Positions 35,863 to 44,700 of a DNA stretch of 64,000 nucleotides are shown piece by piece (the stretch's first letter is position 1; the number at the start of each line of letters is the position of its first letter). The notes below the pieces were generated by a model. That model was not told the DNA's origin and made no database searches. It worked only from the letters and a program-made list of their open reading frames with translations. The stretch is from Shewanella olleyana (GTDB lineage Bacteria; Pseudomonadota; Gammaproteobacteria; Enterobacterales; Shewanellaceae): NCBI RefSeq assembly GCF_023283825.1, contig NZ_JAKILD010000022.1:22425-86424 (forward strand), read 5' to 3'. The position numbers and the translations under genes are program-made.

Positions 35863-38504
35863 ATTAATTCCTCCGTTGCAGCTTGCTCGTTTTGTTCAGT
35901 GGTAATATCTTTAATGGCAATATTTCCAGCACCTGATGATTCAGGGCTTAATGGGAAACGCTGTTCGCGCACTCTTTGATATAAATGAGTTTCACCTTCT
36001 GGCATAGCATCTGGATTAACAAATTCACTAAAGCGAGCTAAAAACTCAGGTTTTTCTAAACTGGTTTTCCACTCACACTGATAGGTATCAACTACCTTAT
36101 TCATTTGTTTTTCTAGTTCAGTTGCAATACCCAAACTATCTTCAATGACTACAGATTGCAGATACTCAAGTCCGCCTTCTAGTGACTCCATCCAAACAGA
36201 AGTACGCTGTAATTTATCAGCTGTTTTAATGTAGAACATTAAAACTCTATCAATGTATTTAACTAAGGTTTCGGTATCTAAATCAGTTGCAAACAAATCA
36301 CCATGGCGAGGACGCATGCCGCCATTACCAGCAACGTATAAATTCCAGCCCTTATCGGTCGCAATCACACCAATATCTTTACTCTGCGCTTCAGCACATT
36401 CTCGAGTACAACCTGATACAGCAAACTTAATCTTGTGAGGGCTACGCAGGCCTTTATAACGATTTTCTAAATCAATCGCTGTACCTACTGAATCTTGAAC
36501 GCCATAACGGCACCAAGTGCTACCTACACAAGATTTGACCGTACGTAATGATTTACCATAAGCGTGTCCGGTCTCAAAACCTGCATCAATCAACTTATGC
36601 CAGATAATCGGCAGCTCTGATAATTTAGCGCCAAACATATCAATACGCTGACCACCGGTGATTTTGGTGTATAAATCGAACTCTTTTGCCACAGCTCCTA
36701 TGGCAATAAGACCGTCAGGGGTAATTTCACCACCAGCAATACGCGGAACCACTGAATAGGTGCCATCTTTTTGCAAGTTACCTAAATACGCATCATTGGT
36801 GTCCTGCAATTGAACATGGCTGCTTTCTTGGTTAAGGACATATTTATTTTGCAGAGATGCAAATATTGACGCAGCTGCTGGTTTACAAAGGTCGCACCCA
36901 AACGTTGAATGCTGACCATTAGCTGACTTTTTGCCATGTTTAGTAATTAATGTCTCAAAGTCGGTAATATTTTCGACCTGACATAAATGATAAAGCGATT
37001 GTCTATCATGCTCAAAATGCTCACAAATCCCTGTATTACATTCAACACCTTCAGCAATTAATGCTTGGTCCATCACTTGTTTAACCAGCGCCGAACAACC
37101 ACCACAGCCTGAAGCTGCGCGGGTACATGACTTAATTTCAGCAATGGTGTGATTACCCTCTTTCACTGAATTAACGATGTCAGCTTTAGTCACCTGATGA
37201 CATGAACAAATAATAGAGGTGTCTTTTAATTCAACCGCAGATTCATCGCCAGTCATGAGCAGCTCAACTGCATTACCTTCAATTTCATCTTGAGACAAAT
37301 AGCAGTCTAATAAACGGTTATAGTCGCTATTATCACCAACTAACACCGCACCTTTAAGGTATTTACCGGTTTCATCTAGCCACAGCTTTTTATAAATTCC
37401 AGACTGATTATCTGATAACTCAACAAACTGGGCATTTTCAAACCCGCGGCTTTCGCCAATGGCGGCCACATCTACACCCAGTAATTTAAGCTTAGTGCTC
37501 ATATCTGCGCCAGTGAAAGTCGTTGATTTAGCTGATTCATCTGCACTTGCTGCAAGATGTGACACTGCTACGCGCGCCATTTGATAGCCAGGAGCAACTA
37601 AACCAAAGATGCGATTTTGCCATAATGCACATTCGCCTATCGCGTAAACATTAGCAGCAGAGGTCAAACAATTATCATCAATGGTAATACCACCGCGTTC
37701 ACCCATTGCTAATCCACTTGAGCGAGCAAGCGCATCTTGTGGCCTAATACCTGCCGAAAACACAATCATGTCTGTTTCAAGGAAGGTGTCATCATTAAAT
37801 GTCATGCGGTGCATAGCCGACTCGCCATCAATAATGGCTGTAGTCGCTTTTGAAGTATGAACCGAAACACCCAAGTCATTAATTTTACTTTTCAGTAAAT
37901 CACCGGCTTTATCATTTAACTGAACAGGCATTAACTGCGGCGCAAACTCAACCACATGGGTAGTCACCCCTAATGCCATCAGCGCATTTGCAGCTTCTAA
38001 GCCTAATAAGCCACCACCCACGACGACACCCACTTTCGATTGGCTGGCTGCAGCTTCAATATCTTGCAAGTCTTCAATGGTGCGGTACACCACGCAGCGT
38101 TCGCGATCATTACCATTAATAGGAGGTACAAAAGGATACGAACCTGTAGCAAGTACTAAGCTATCGTAATGACTGGTTACGCCATCTTCAGTCGTGATAG
38201 ATTTGCTTTCAGTATCTAGCTCAGTAATACGAGTTTCTAAATGAAGTTTAACACCCCAATCTTGATAATCTTGAGCACTTGTCAACATCAGCTCATCAGC
38301 GCTGCCTGTTTCAAAATACTTGGATAACTGTACACGGTCGTATGCAGGGCGAGGCTCTTCACCGTAAACTTCAATCTCGAATTGCTGTTGCAATCCTTGA
38401 CTGCATAATTGTTCAATAAAGTGGTGCCCGACCATGCCATTTCCGATCACAACAAGCTTTGGTTTTGCGCTTACTGAATTCGACGTTCCTGTTGAATTTG
38501 CCAT
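35859..38504 (-). CDS. nirB: Assimilatory nitrite reductase large subunit NirB
   Basis: An 881-aa NAD(P)H-dependent sirohaem nitrite reductase that makes ammonium. Domain order: FAD/NAD(P)H part (KLVVIGNGMVGHHF, then VGVVVGGGLLGLEAANAL), BFD-like [2Fe-2S] part (CSCHQVTKADIV and CTRAASGCGGC), ferredoxin-like repeats and sirohaem/[4Fe-4S] part (SCVGSTWCRYG and SGCTRECAEAQ). Start: ATG at 38504 behind AGGAGCCTACG; the longer reading to 38540 adds only a leader. An attenuator, ANTAR hairpins and a sigma-54 promoter precede it. nirD follows with a 4-bp overlap. Confidence 0.95.
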   Translation of the reverse strand: MANSTGTSNSVSAKPKLVVIGNGMVGHHFIEQLCSQGLQQQFEIEVYGEEPRPAYDRVQLSKYFETGSADELMLTSAQDYQDWGVKLHLETRITELDTESKSITTEDGVTSHYDSLVLATGSYPFVPPINGNDRERCVVYRTIEDLQDIEAAASQSKVGVVVGGGLLGLEAANALMALGVTTHVVEFAPQLMPVQLNDKAGDLLKSKINDLGVSVHTSKATTAIIDGESAMHRMTFNDDTFLETDMIVFSAGIRPQDALARSSGLAMGERGGITIDDNCLTSAANVYAIGECALWQNRIFGLVAPGYQMARVAVSHLAASADESAKSTTFTGADMSTKLKLLGVDVAAIGESRGFENAQFVELSDNQSGIYKKLWLDETGKYLKGAVLVGDNSDYNRLLDCYLSQDEIEGNAVELLMTGDESAVELKDTSIICSCHQVTKADIVNSVKEGNHTIAEIKSCTRAASGCGGCSALVKQVMDQALIAEGVECNTGICEHFEHDRQSLYHLCQVENITDFETLITKHGKKSANGQHSTFGCDLCKPAAASIFASLQNKYVLNQESSHVQLQDTNDAYLGNLQKDGTYSVVPRIAGGEITPDGLIAIGAVAKEFDLYTKITGGQRIDMFGAKLSELPIIWHKLIDAGFETGHAYGKSLRTVKSCVGSTWCRYGVQDSVGTAIDLENRYKGLRSPHKIKFAVSGCTRECAEAQSKDIGVIATDKGWNLYVAGNGGMRPRHGDLFATDLDTETLVKYIDRVLMFYIKTADKLQRTSVWMESLEGGLEYLQSVVIEDSLGIATELEKQMNKVVDTYQCEWKTSLEKPEFLARFSEFVNPDAMPEGETHLYQRVREQRFPLSPESSGAGNIAIKDITTEQNEQAATEELI

Positions 38505-38543
38505 CGTAGGCTCCTTGATTATTTTGAATTCAAAAAACAAAAA

Positions 38544-38573
38544 GGCACCAATCTCTGGGTTAGCAGAGATGGC
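38544..38573 (-). terminator. Intrinsic terminator (attenuator) in the nirB leader
   Basis: On the minus strand GGCGCCATCTCTG-CTAACC-CAGAGATTGGTGCC is followed by TTTTTGTTTTTT. The 13-bp stem has one wobble and one bulge, about 40 bp before the nirB start codon. A terminator inside a leader in front of the gene is the sign of transcription attenuation. Its 5' arm GGCGCC is shared with the upstream hexaloop hairpin, so the two folds exclude each other. Confidence 0.85.
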
Positions 38574-38585
38574 GCCATTGCCTAT
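38569..38585 (-). promoter_or_regulatory. ANTAR-target hairpin P2 in the nirB leader
   Basis: Minus strand GGC-AATGGC-GCC: a short stem with the six-base loop AATGGC, having A at loop position 1 and G at position 4, as established for RNA targets of ANTAR proteins such as NasR/NasT. Its 3' arm is the 5' arm of the terminator. Binding of the NasT ANTAR domain would therefore favour read-through into nirB. The stem is only about 3 bp by eye. Confidence 0.65.
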
Positions 38586-38661
38586 GATTCAAATTTTTAA
38601 ATATAAACTGAAAATCTTTTAAATATGATTAATCGCTAATTACTTTTGACTGTTCACTTTT

Positions 38662-38705
38662 GGCTAATAACTTTTTTGCTAATAACTTTTTGGCTAATAA
38701 CTTTA
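38662..38705 (-). repeat. Triplicated 13-16-bp repeat in the nirB leader
   Basis: Three direct copies of GCTAATAACTTT separated by T/G runs (plus strand), between hairpins P1 and P2. The repeat lengthens the linker between the two ANTAR hairpins to about 135 bases. Confidence 0.85.
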
Positions 38706-38713
38706 GAGTTTAC

Positions 38714-38733
38714 TCAGACGCCATTGCCTTAAG
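38714..38733 (-). promoter_or_regulatory. ANTAR-target hairpin P1 in the nirB leader
   Basis: Minus strand AAGGC-AATGGC-GTCT repeats the same hexaloop AATGGC (A1, G4) as P2, with a stem AGGC/GTCT that includes a G-U pair. Two such hairpins with equal loops in one leader is the ANTAR target architecture. Confidence 0.65.
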
Positions 38734-38896
38734 TCACTCATGAAGTTATTAATAATTATTAAGCATTTGCTCAGTTCAAATTAATATCTAATTTACTTCA
38801 CTAAACATTGCCGCAGTTATTATCTGAATTCTGGATTTCCCCACTGCATTTCGCCAAGACTGCAAACAAACCGATCTCACTGTTTTATAGAATGTT

Positions 38897-38911
38897 GCAT
38901 TGAGTATGCCA
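38897..38911 (-). promoter_or_regulatory. Sigma-54 promoter of nirB
   Basis: On the minus strand TGGCATACTCAATGCA fits TGGCAC-N5-TTGCA, with exactly the right GG-to-GC spacing. The predicted transcript start near 38885 lies upstream of P1, P2 and the attenuator, so all would be in the leader RNA. Confidence 0.75.
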
Positions 38912-38972
38912 ACACCAACACAAAGATAAGCAACTGTTTTAATGTAATTTATTTACCCAAAACATTAATATT

Positions 38973-39602
38973 TTAAGCTTCCTTGTTCACCGCAGGAGCA
39001 GTTGCACCAAATCGATGCATTCTGGTTGCATCAAGTTGTTGCGCCGCCGTCATAATATGCTGCGCCATCTCACCCAAACTGATACCTTTTTCCATTGCTT
39101 GCTTTTGAATTAATTCATGAGCTTGTGATTCTGAGATGCCTTGGCTTTGTAACAAAGACTTCGCTTTAGATAACTGTTTTAAACCAGTGCATTGCTTATC
39201 AAGCAACTTCATTTTTTCAAGCATATTAGAAGCACTGTTAAAACGAATTTTAGCTAAACTGACTAATGAGTTTAATCGCTTAGGCGTCATTTTTTCAGGT
39301 ACAAAAGTCACTCGACCACACTTTAGTAAACTCTCTAAATGGCTTTCATCCCAAGAGTAAGCGTTAACAATAATAGGTAATGCTGTGCTTGCCAGTAACC
39401 GTTCAATAAACACTTGCTGTAATGGTTGTAGTGCTTCAGTAAAAAACACTAAACATAAACCATTTCCTTTCATCGCTTGACGTTCAAGTTGACTCAACGA
39501 GATCATTTCCATACACGGCTCGACGGTACTTAACTCAGACATACAATCAATAAATAAATCTTCATTGCTAAATGAAGGGTCGCGATAAACTAAATTAACC
39601 AT
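38973..39602 (-). CDS. nasT: NasT-type ANTAR antiterminator with degenerate receiver domain
   Basis: A 209-aa RNA-binding antitermination regulator. The C-terminal ANTAR domain (about 125-190) shows KLLDKQCTGLKQLSKAKSLLQ, SESQAHELIQKQAMEKG and MAQHIMTAAQQL, the three-helix pattern that binds hexaloop RNA hairpins. The N-terminal ~120 residues look like a receiver, but where the phospho-acceptor Asp is expected the strand reads CLVFFTEAL, and the acidic pair at the start is absent. It lies between the ybiB-like gene and nirB on the same strand. The nirB leader has the matching RNA hairpins. NasS, its usual partner, is not in the window. Confidence 0.85.
   Translation of the reverse strand: MVNLVYRDPSFSNEDLFIDCMSELSTVEPCMEMISLSQLERQAMKGNGLCLVFFTEALQPLQQVFIERLLASTALPIIVNAYSWDESHLESLLKCGRVTFVPEKMTPKRLNSLVSLAKIRFNSASNMLEKMKLLDKQCTGLKQLSKAKSLLQSQGISESQAHELIQKQAMEKGISLGEMAQHIMTAAQQLDATRMHRFGATAPAVNKEA
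39003..39019 (-). promoter_or_regulatory. NtrC-like site inside the 3' end of nasT
   Basis: Minus strand TGCATCGATTTGGTGCA matches the known NtrC operator form (GCAC-N5-TTGGTGCA) closely. It is 92 bp upstream of the nirB -24 element, and a very similar 17-mer is 85 bp upstream of the nasA -24 element. It codes for residues near the C-terminus of NasT. Confidence 0.65.
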
Positions 39603-39673
39603 GGGCTAGCTCCTAACTTTCTGGTTAAAAAACAAGATGAAAAACGAGCGGCAAGAAATCGATATGAATCGTT

Positions 39674-40864
39674 TCATAATCGCAGCTCACAAAAGTGGGT
39701 ATCGGCTTTCGAAGAAAGCATAAATATGTCTTCGGTCTTATTTAAGCTGCTTTTTAACGAAGCACTGTTATTACGTAAAAACCAATTTTTACTGGCTCTT
39801 TTTATCGACTTTTCAATGGGCAACGATGGTGACAACAAAGCGTAAACTAACGCCATTGTTGCCGTCACGCTACCAATGGCTTGCTGTAGCTGCAAATCGG
39901 ATAATTCAGCTTGCTCAATATCCTCAGCGTGCCAAAGTTGTGCAAGCAAATGTGCAGGCAAGTCTGACTGACCGACTTTTGCACCAACAAAAGCCTCAAG
40001 TTGAGTCGGAATTTCAATTTGTGTTTGTTCAGAGAGCAGTTGATTATCGTTAGCACTAAAACGCAGCATTCTGACTTGAGTTGTCACTCGTGGATTTATT
40101 TCTGTCTCGCCTTGAAGGCCTTTAAAAATAGCAATACTAGCTGGGGTTGTTGATGTTTCACCTACTTGTTTTTGCGCTAATAACAATGCCACTTGTTGGT
40201 GCTGTTTATCTAAACCGGGGTGAAAATAACTGCGTAAACTATTCGATGCATTCGTTGGATTAATACAACGTACTGACATTTGAATTAAACTACGCAGTCC
40301 TAATTCTTGATGTAGACGGCGACAATCATTCAAAACAGGTACAATATCAGCTGAGTTGACGTAAATAATGCCTGTTCTCGCCAGATTTACCTTAGCTTGT
40401 TCAGCAGTAAAACAACGTGGAATATCCAATGCTGAAATATAAGCTTCCACATGTCTTCTGTGGGGCAGTGACTGACTATCGCCATGTAAAATAATGCTTT
40501 GTCCATTCTTCGCTAAGGTTTTAGCCGCTAACAATAACCAAGGTAATTGCTCGCGCTTACCTGCGTAAACAGGCCAATCAATATCAGCTTGAATTGATTG
40601 CCACTCGCTTGGTACTAATTGCTTAAGCCCTGCTGCTACACCAGCTAATTCTTCAATCGATTCACCACGAACTCGCATTAACATCATGGCTGCGGCCATC
40701 TGATTCGAAGAAAGATCACCTTTAGCAAACGCGGTAATCAAATGCGAAGCTTCAGCAAAATTTAAACTGCGGCTGCCTTTAATCCCCTTGCCTAAGGTTT
40801 TCACTAACTTCCTATTATCAAAATCTTCAGCATTAAGCATAGCTGCGGTGTGTTGTTCAACCAT
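39674..40864 (-). CDS. YbiB/TrpD2-like nucleoside-phosphoribosyltransferase-fold protein
   Basis: A 396-aa protein of the anthranilate phosphoribosyltransferase-like YbiB (TrpD2) group, often annotated as a glycosyl transferase family protein. Early segment KLVKTLGKGIKGSRSLNFAEASHLITAFAKGDLSSNQMAAAMMLMRVRGES is the helical N-domain of this fold. The PRPP-site glycine loop is weak, as in YbiB, whose members bind DNA rather than act as TrpD. It is a standard member of gammaproteobacterial nitrate-assimilation clusters. The start ATG at 40864 overlaps the cobA stop by 8 bp; a longer hydrophobic lead upstream is only read-through of the cobA repeat. Confidence 0.8.
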   Translation of the reverse strand: MVEQHTAAMLNAEDFDNRKLVKTLGKGIKGSRSLNFAEASHLITAFAKGDLSSNQMAAAMMLMRVRGESIEELAGVAAGLKQLVPSEWQSIQADIDWPVYAGKREQLPWLLLAAKTLAKNGQSIILHGDSQSLPHRRHVEAYISALDIPRCFTAEQAKVNLARTGIIYVNSADIVPVLNDCRRLHQELGLRSLIQMSVRCINPTNASNSLRSYFHPGLDKQHQQVALLLAQKQVGETSTTPASIAIFKGLQGETEINPRVTTQVRMLRFSANDNQLLSEQTQIEIPTQLEAFVGAKVGQSDLPAHLLAQLWHAEDIEQAELSDLQLQQAIGSVTATMALVYALLSPSLPIEKSIKRASKNWFLRNNSASLKSSLNKTEDIFMLSSKADTHFCELRL

Positions 40865-41789
40865 TTGCCACCTCAGCCATGTGATAGCCCTGAGCCATGT
40901 AATCGTCATGAGCCATGTGAACGTCATGAGCCAGCCCACTAGCTTGGCGAGTATCAGCACAAGAACTATCAATAGTTGAAAGTAATTCAGTTAACTCTTG
41001 GCCAACAGCAACCACTTCACCAATGATGATGAGTGTTGGGCCACTATCTTTAATGGTGCCTGCTATATCGGCCATGTTAGTCACATCTGCAAAGGTCACT
41101 AATTGATTTTCTCTGCCGCCATTCGTCACAAATGCAACCGGTAAATCTGCTGGGGCATCCACTTCCAATAGCCCATTAGAAATCGCTGCCGCCTGCTCCT
41201 TACCCATATAAAAAACTAAGGTTGATTGCGCAGCAAGTAAGGCCTTCCATTGCGTTGGGGCTTGATAATTACCCTCGCTGATAAAACGGGTACCTGTCAC
41301 TAAAGTCACTGACCGTGCTGTTCCACGATAAGTTAACGGAATCCCCGTTGTTGATGCGCAGCCTAATGCAGCGGTTACGCCAGGGGTAAAACGACTGATC
41401 ACGCCTTTTTTTGCAAGATATAACGACTCTTCAGCACCTCTACCAAAAATATGCGGGTCACCACCTTTTAAACGCACGACTTTCAGTCCTTGCGTAGCAA
41501 GCTTTGCTAGCAGTGCATTGATGTCATCTTGTTTATAACTAGGTTGACCACAACGTTTACCAACAAAATGACGTTGGCACTCTGGTGAAACTAAAGAAAG
41601 AATATCGCTGCTCACTAAACTGTCAAAAACCAACGCTTCTGCTTGAGATACAATGCGCGCCGCTTTAATTGTCATCAAATCTAGCTCTCCACAACCAGCA
41701 CCGACAATCTCTACTTCACCAGACACTAAATCATTCTCGGAGGTTGCCGCTCGATTAAAATTGATTAACGTCGAAATTGAATGGCTCAT
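40857..41789 (-). CDS. cobA: Uroporphyrinogen-III C-methyltransferase (sirohaem synthesis)
   Basis: A 310-aa SUMT enzyme making precorrin-2, the first step to the sirohaem needed by NirB. Family motifs: VEIVGAGCGELDLMTIKAARIV, AEALVFDSLVS, VRLKGGDPHIFGRGAEE and VTPGVTAALGCASTTGIPLTYRG-type region with SVTLVTG. The ATG at 41789 behind AGGAGGT is preferred over the GTG one codon earlier; the nasA stop overlaps by one base. The C-terminal tail after IIGEVVAVGQELTELL is extended and contains a hexapeptide repeat (HDVHMA, HDDYMA, QGYHMA). Confidence 0.92.
   Translation of the reverse strand: MSHSISTLINFNRAATSENDLVSGEVEIVGAGCGELDLMTIKAARIVSQAEALVFDSLVSSDILSLVSPECQRHFVGKRCGQPSYKQDDINALLAKLATQGLKVVRLKGGDPHIFGRGAEESLYLAKKGVISRFTPGVTAALGCASTTGIPLTYRGTARSVTLVTGTRFISEGNYQAPTQWKALLAAQSTLVFYMGKEQAAAISNGLLEVDAPADLPVAFVTNGGRENQLVTFADVTNMADIAGTIKDSGPTLIIIGEVVAVGQELTELLSTIDSSCADTRQASGLAHDVHMAHDDYMAQGYHMAEVANG
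40875..40928. repeat. Three tandem 18-bp repeats inside cobA
   Basis: Units AGCCATGTGATAGCCCTG, AGCCATGTAATCGTCATG and AGCCATGTGAACGTCATG stand head to tail. They encode three six-residue repeats at the end of CobA, just before the start of the ybiB-like gene. Confidence 0.9.
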
Positions 41790-44700
41790 CACGCCACCTC
41801 CTCTTGAGTTGATTTTTGTTTACTTGCAGTCGCTTCTTGCTTTTGTTCTGCTTCAATGGCTTCAGTTTCAATAACAGGCATTTCACAAGCAGTGTCTTCA
41901 ATACCCAATTGCCAGATATTAGTGGCACAATGCACCACCTCGCTATGACAACTGCCACACTGTTTACCACAACCTAAATCACGTTGGATTTGGGCAAGCG
42001 CTTGCTCAAAGTCAGCGGCGACAATTCGGCTTTCACCTTCTGAAGACAGCTTATTAAATACTGTGTCATCTAATTTTTGCAGCATCGCATCCTGAATTTG
42101 TGCTTCTGTTACACCAGTACAAGCACAAATAAGTGGACTGTTACCAGCTTTGATAAGTAAATGAAGTTGTTGCATTAATTTGGCATCTACATGCTGACCA
42201 ATTAATAAGTGCATTGCCTCAAGTCCCACTTGCACTTGCTTGTCACTCAGTAATTTAAGTGACACAAGCTGCCCATGGCTGATATTGCACTGCACGTGGA
42301 TTAATTGTTTCGTCGCTAAGTTAACCGTCCACTTTAATGAGTAAGCAGTAGACTGAAATTCAAACCCTTTATCAGCATCGGTAAACCCAATATGAAAACA
42401 TTCACCTTTCGATAAAGTATGTTGAACATTCCAACATGTATTTTTGAACTCAGGGTCGTGCTCACCAAAAATCACACCTTGAAGGGCAACATTGACTTTG
42501 TTGATGGTGACTGTTTGGCATTTAAAAGCGGGTTGTTTAGAAACGGGGTCATAATCACTGCTTAACGCTTGGTTTACGCCTTTACCTGTAGAAAATTGAG
42601 AAGACCAATGCATTGACATAGATGCAACTTCAGGGGCTTGACTATCATCGGCGACAACTCTTGCCACCGCGATATTTTCACAGGTGCTATCTATATAAGA
42701 AGCATCTACACAAGTACTATCTGCTGAAGTGCTACCGTCTATTGAATAATTAACGGTATCAAAACGAACAAGATCACCCTCTTGTAAAGCAAGCTCTTGA
42801 ATTTTAAGCGGATGGATTGCAACAAATGGTTCAGGAATACTGGCTCTAAGGCTGGCAATATGACCTGTGCGGGTCATGGTATGCCACTGGTCGCGGCTTC
42901 TACCACTATTAAGCTTAACTTGATGCTGGCTAACAACCTTAACGGCTAGCTCTGTTGAAGCACTAGCGATAAATTGTGCTTTCCCACTTACGGTTGAAAA
43001 TAGGCCGTTATCAAAGACTCTCTTGTTTACTTGCCCAAGTTGCGATGCTTGAGATACCGGCCACTGAGTTGGCAATAATGCATCATATTGCAGATCTGAT
43101 AACTCGCTCATACCGGATAAATCGAATATTATATGAGGAAAAGTTTGTTTTACTGCTTTTGATAGTTGGGCAAACTCTTTAAAAACAGCAGCGCTATTTT
43201 TAAAATCAAATGCTGATTCAAACCCCATCAACTTACCCACTTCAGCTAGCGCCCACCAATCCGCTTTTGCTTCACCCTTTACAGGATTAAAGCCGCGCTG
43301 GCGGGTAATAACTCGTTCGCTATTGGTCACAGTCCCGCACTTTTCAGACCAACCTAAAGCTGGCAGTAACACATCAGCTTGTTTAGCTGTGGCGGAGTCT
43401 TGAGTAATATCTGACACAACCACAAAAGGACAAGTATCAAAAGCTTGTTGGATTTTAGTGGTATTCGGAAGTGAAACTAATGGGTTAGTTCCCATAATCC
43501 AAACCGCTTTAATTTGACCGTCAGCCATTGCATCAAATAGCTCAACGGCTGTTAATCCTTTGTTTTTAGCAATCACAGAATTTTGATTATCAGTGTGCCA
43601 AAAATCCGCTAATAATTGACGTTCTGGCTCTGAGAATCCCATGTGGCATGCCAGTTGTGTTGCTAATCCGCCTACTTCTCGCCCACCCATGGCATTTGGT
43701 TGACCTGTAAGTGAAAAGAATCCACTGCCTGCTTGGCCAATATGACCCAGTGCGAGATGGCAGTTAATCATTGCATTGGTAGTATCAGTGCCAGAAACGG
43801 ACTGATTCACGCCTTGGCAACTTGCTGTCATGACTTTTTCATTACCAATGAATAACTGATAGAAGTTAATAAGCTCGCTAGTTGTTAAGCCTAATGTAAA
43901 AGCTAAATTGTCTATATCTAATTGATGATGGCCTTTGGATAAATCAGCTAAAAGATCTTCAAACCCTTGAGTATGAGCTTGGATATAGTCTGTATTGCTC
44001 GCATCATTTTCAGCTATAAACTGCAGTAAGCCATTAAATAAGTCACAATCTTTACCAGGAGTAATTTGTAGGTGTAAGTCCGCCTGGCTAGATGTCGCAG
44101 TCTTGATAGGATCAATCACGACTATTTTAGTACCACGTTGCTCGCGAGCTTTTATCATCCGCTGAAATAATACCGGATGTGTCCAAGCACTATTTGCACC
44201 AACCAAAACAATCACATCTGCTAATTCAAAATCTTCATAGCAACCCGGTACCACATCTTCACCAAATGCTCGCATATGGCCACTAACAGCAGAAGACATA
44301 CATAAGCGGGAATTCGTATCTACATTGGCGGTACCAATAAAGCCTTTAGCCAGTTTATTCGCTACATAATAATCTTCTGTAAGCAACTGCCCAGAAAGAT
44401 AAAATGCCACTGAATCAGGACCATGCTCAGCAATGGTTTGAGTAAATTGTTCGGCTACGGTAGTTAAGGCTGCGTCCCAAGAAACGGGTTTACCTGATTT
44501 AAGTTTTGGATAACGTAAGGTGTTTGGCTGAATTAAGCTCTCTAAAAGTCTTTCGCCTTTTGCGCAAAGCAGGCCTTTATTCGCTGGATGCGCTTCATCG
44601 CCTACTAGCTTATAAGTGGCTTTATTATTTAGCGCATTATCAACATCCTTAATTTGAATATTGGTATTTGTATCAGTTTTTGTCTCGGCTTGTGTATCAG

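Noticed and set aside
40865..40972. N-terminal extension of the ybiB-like protein with TWLMTF-type repeats
   Set aside because: It is the cobA tail repeat read in another frame. The ATG at 40864 gives the family start and the usual gene overlap.
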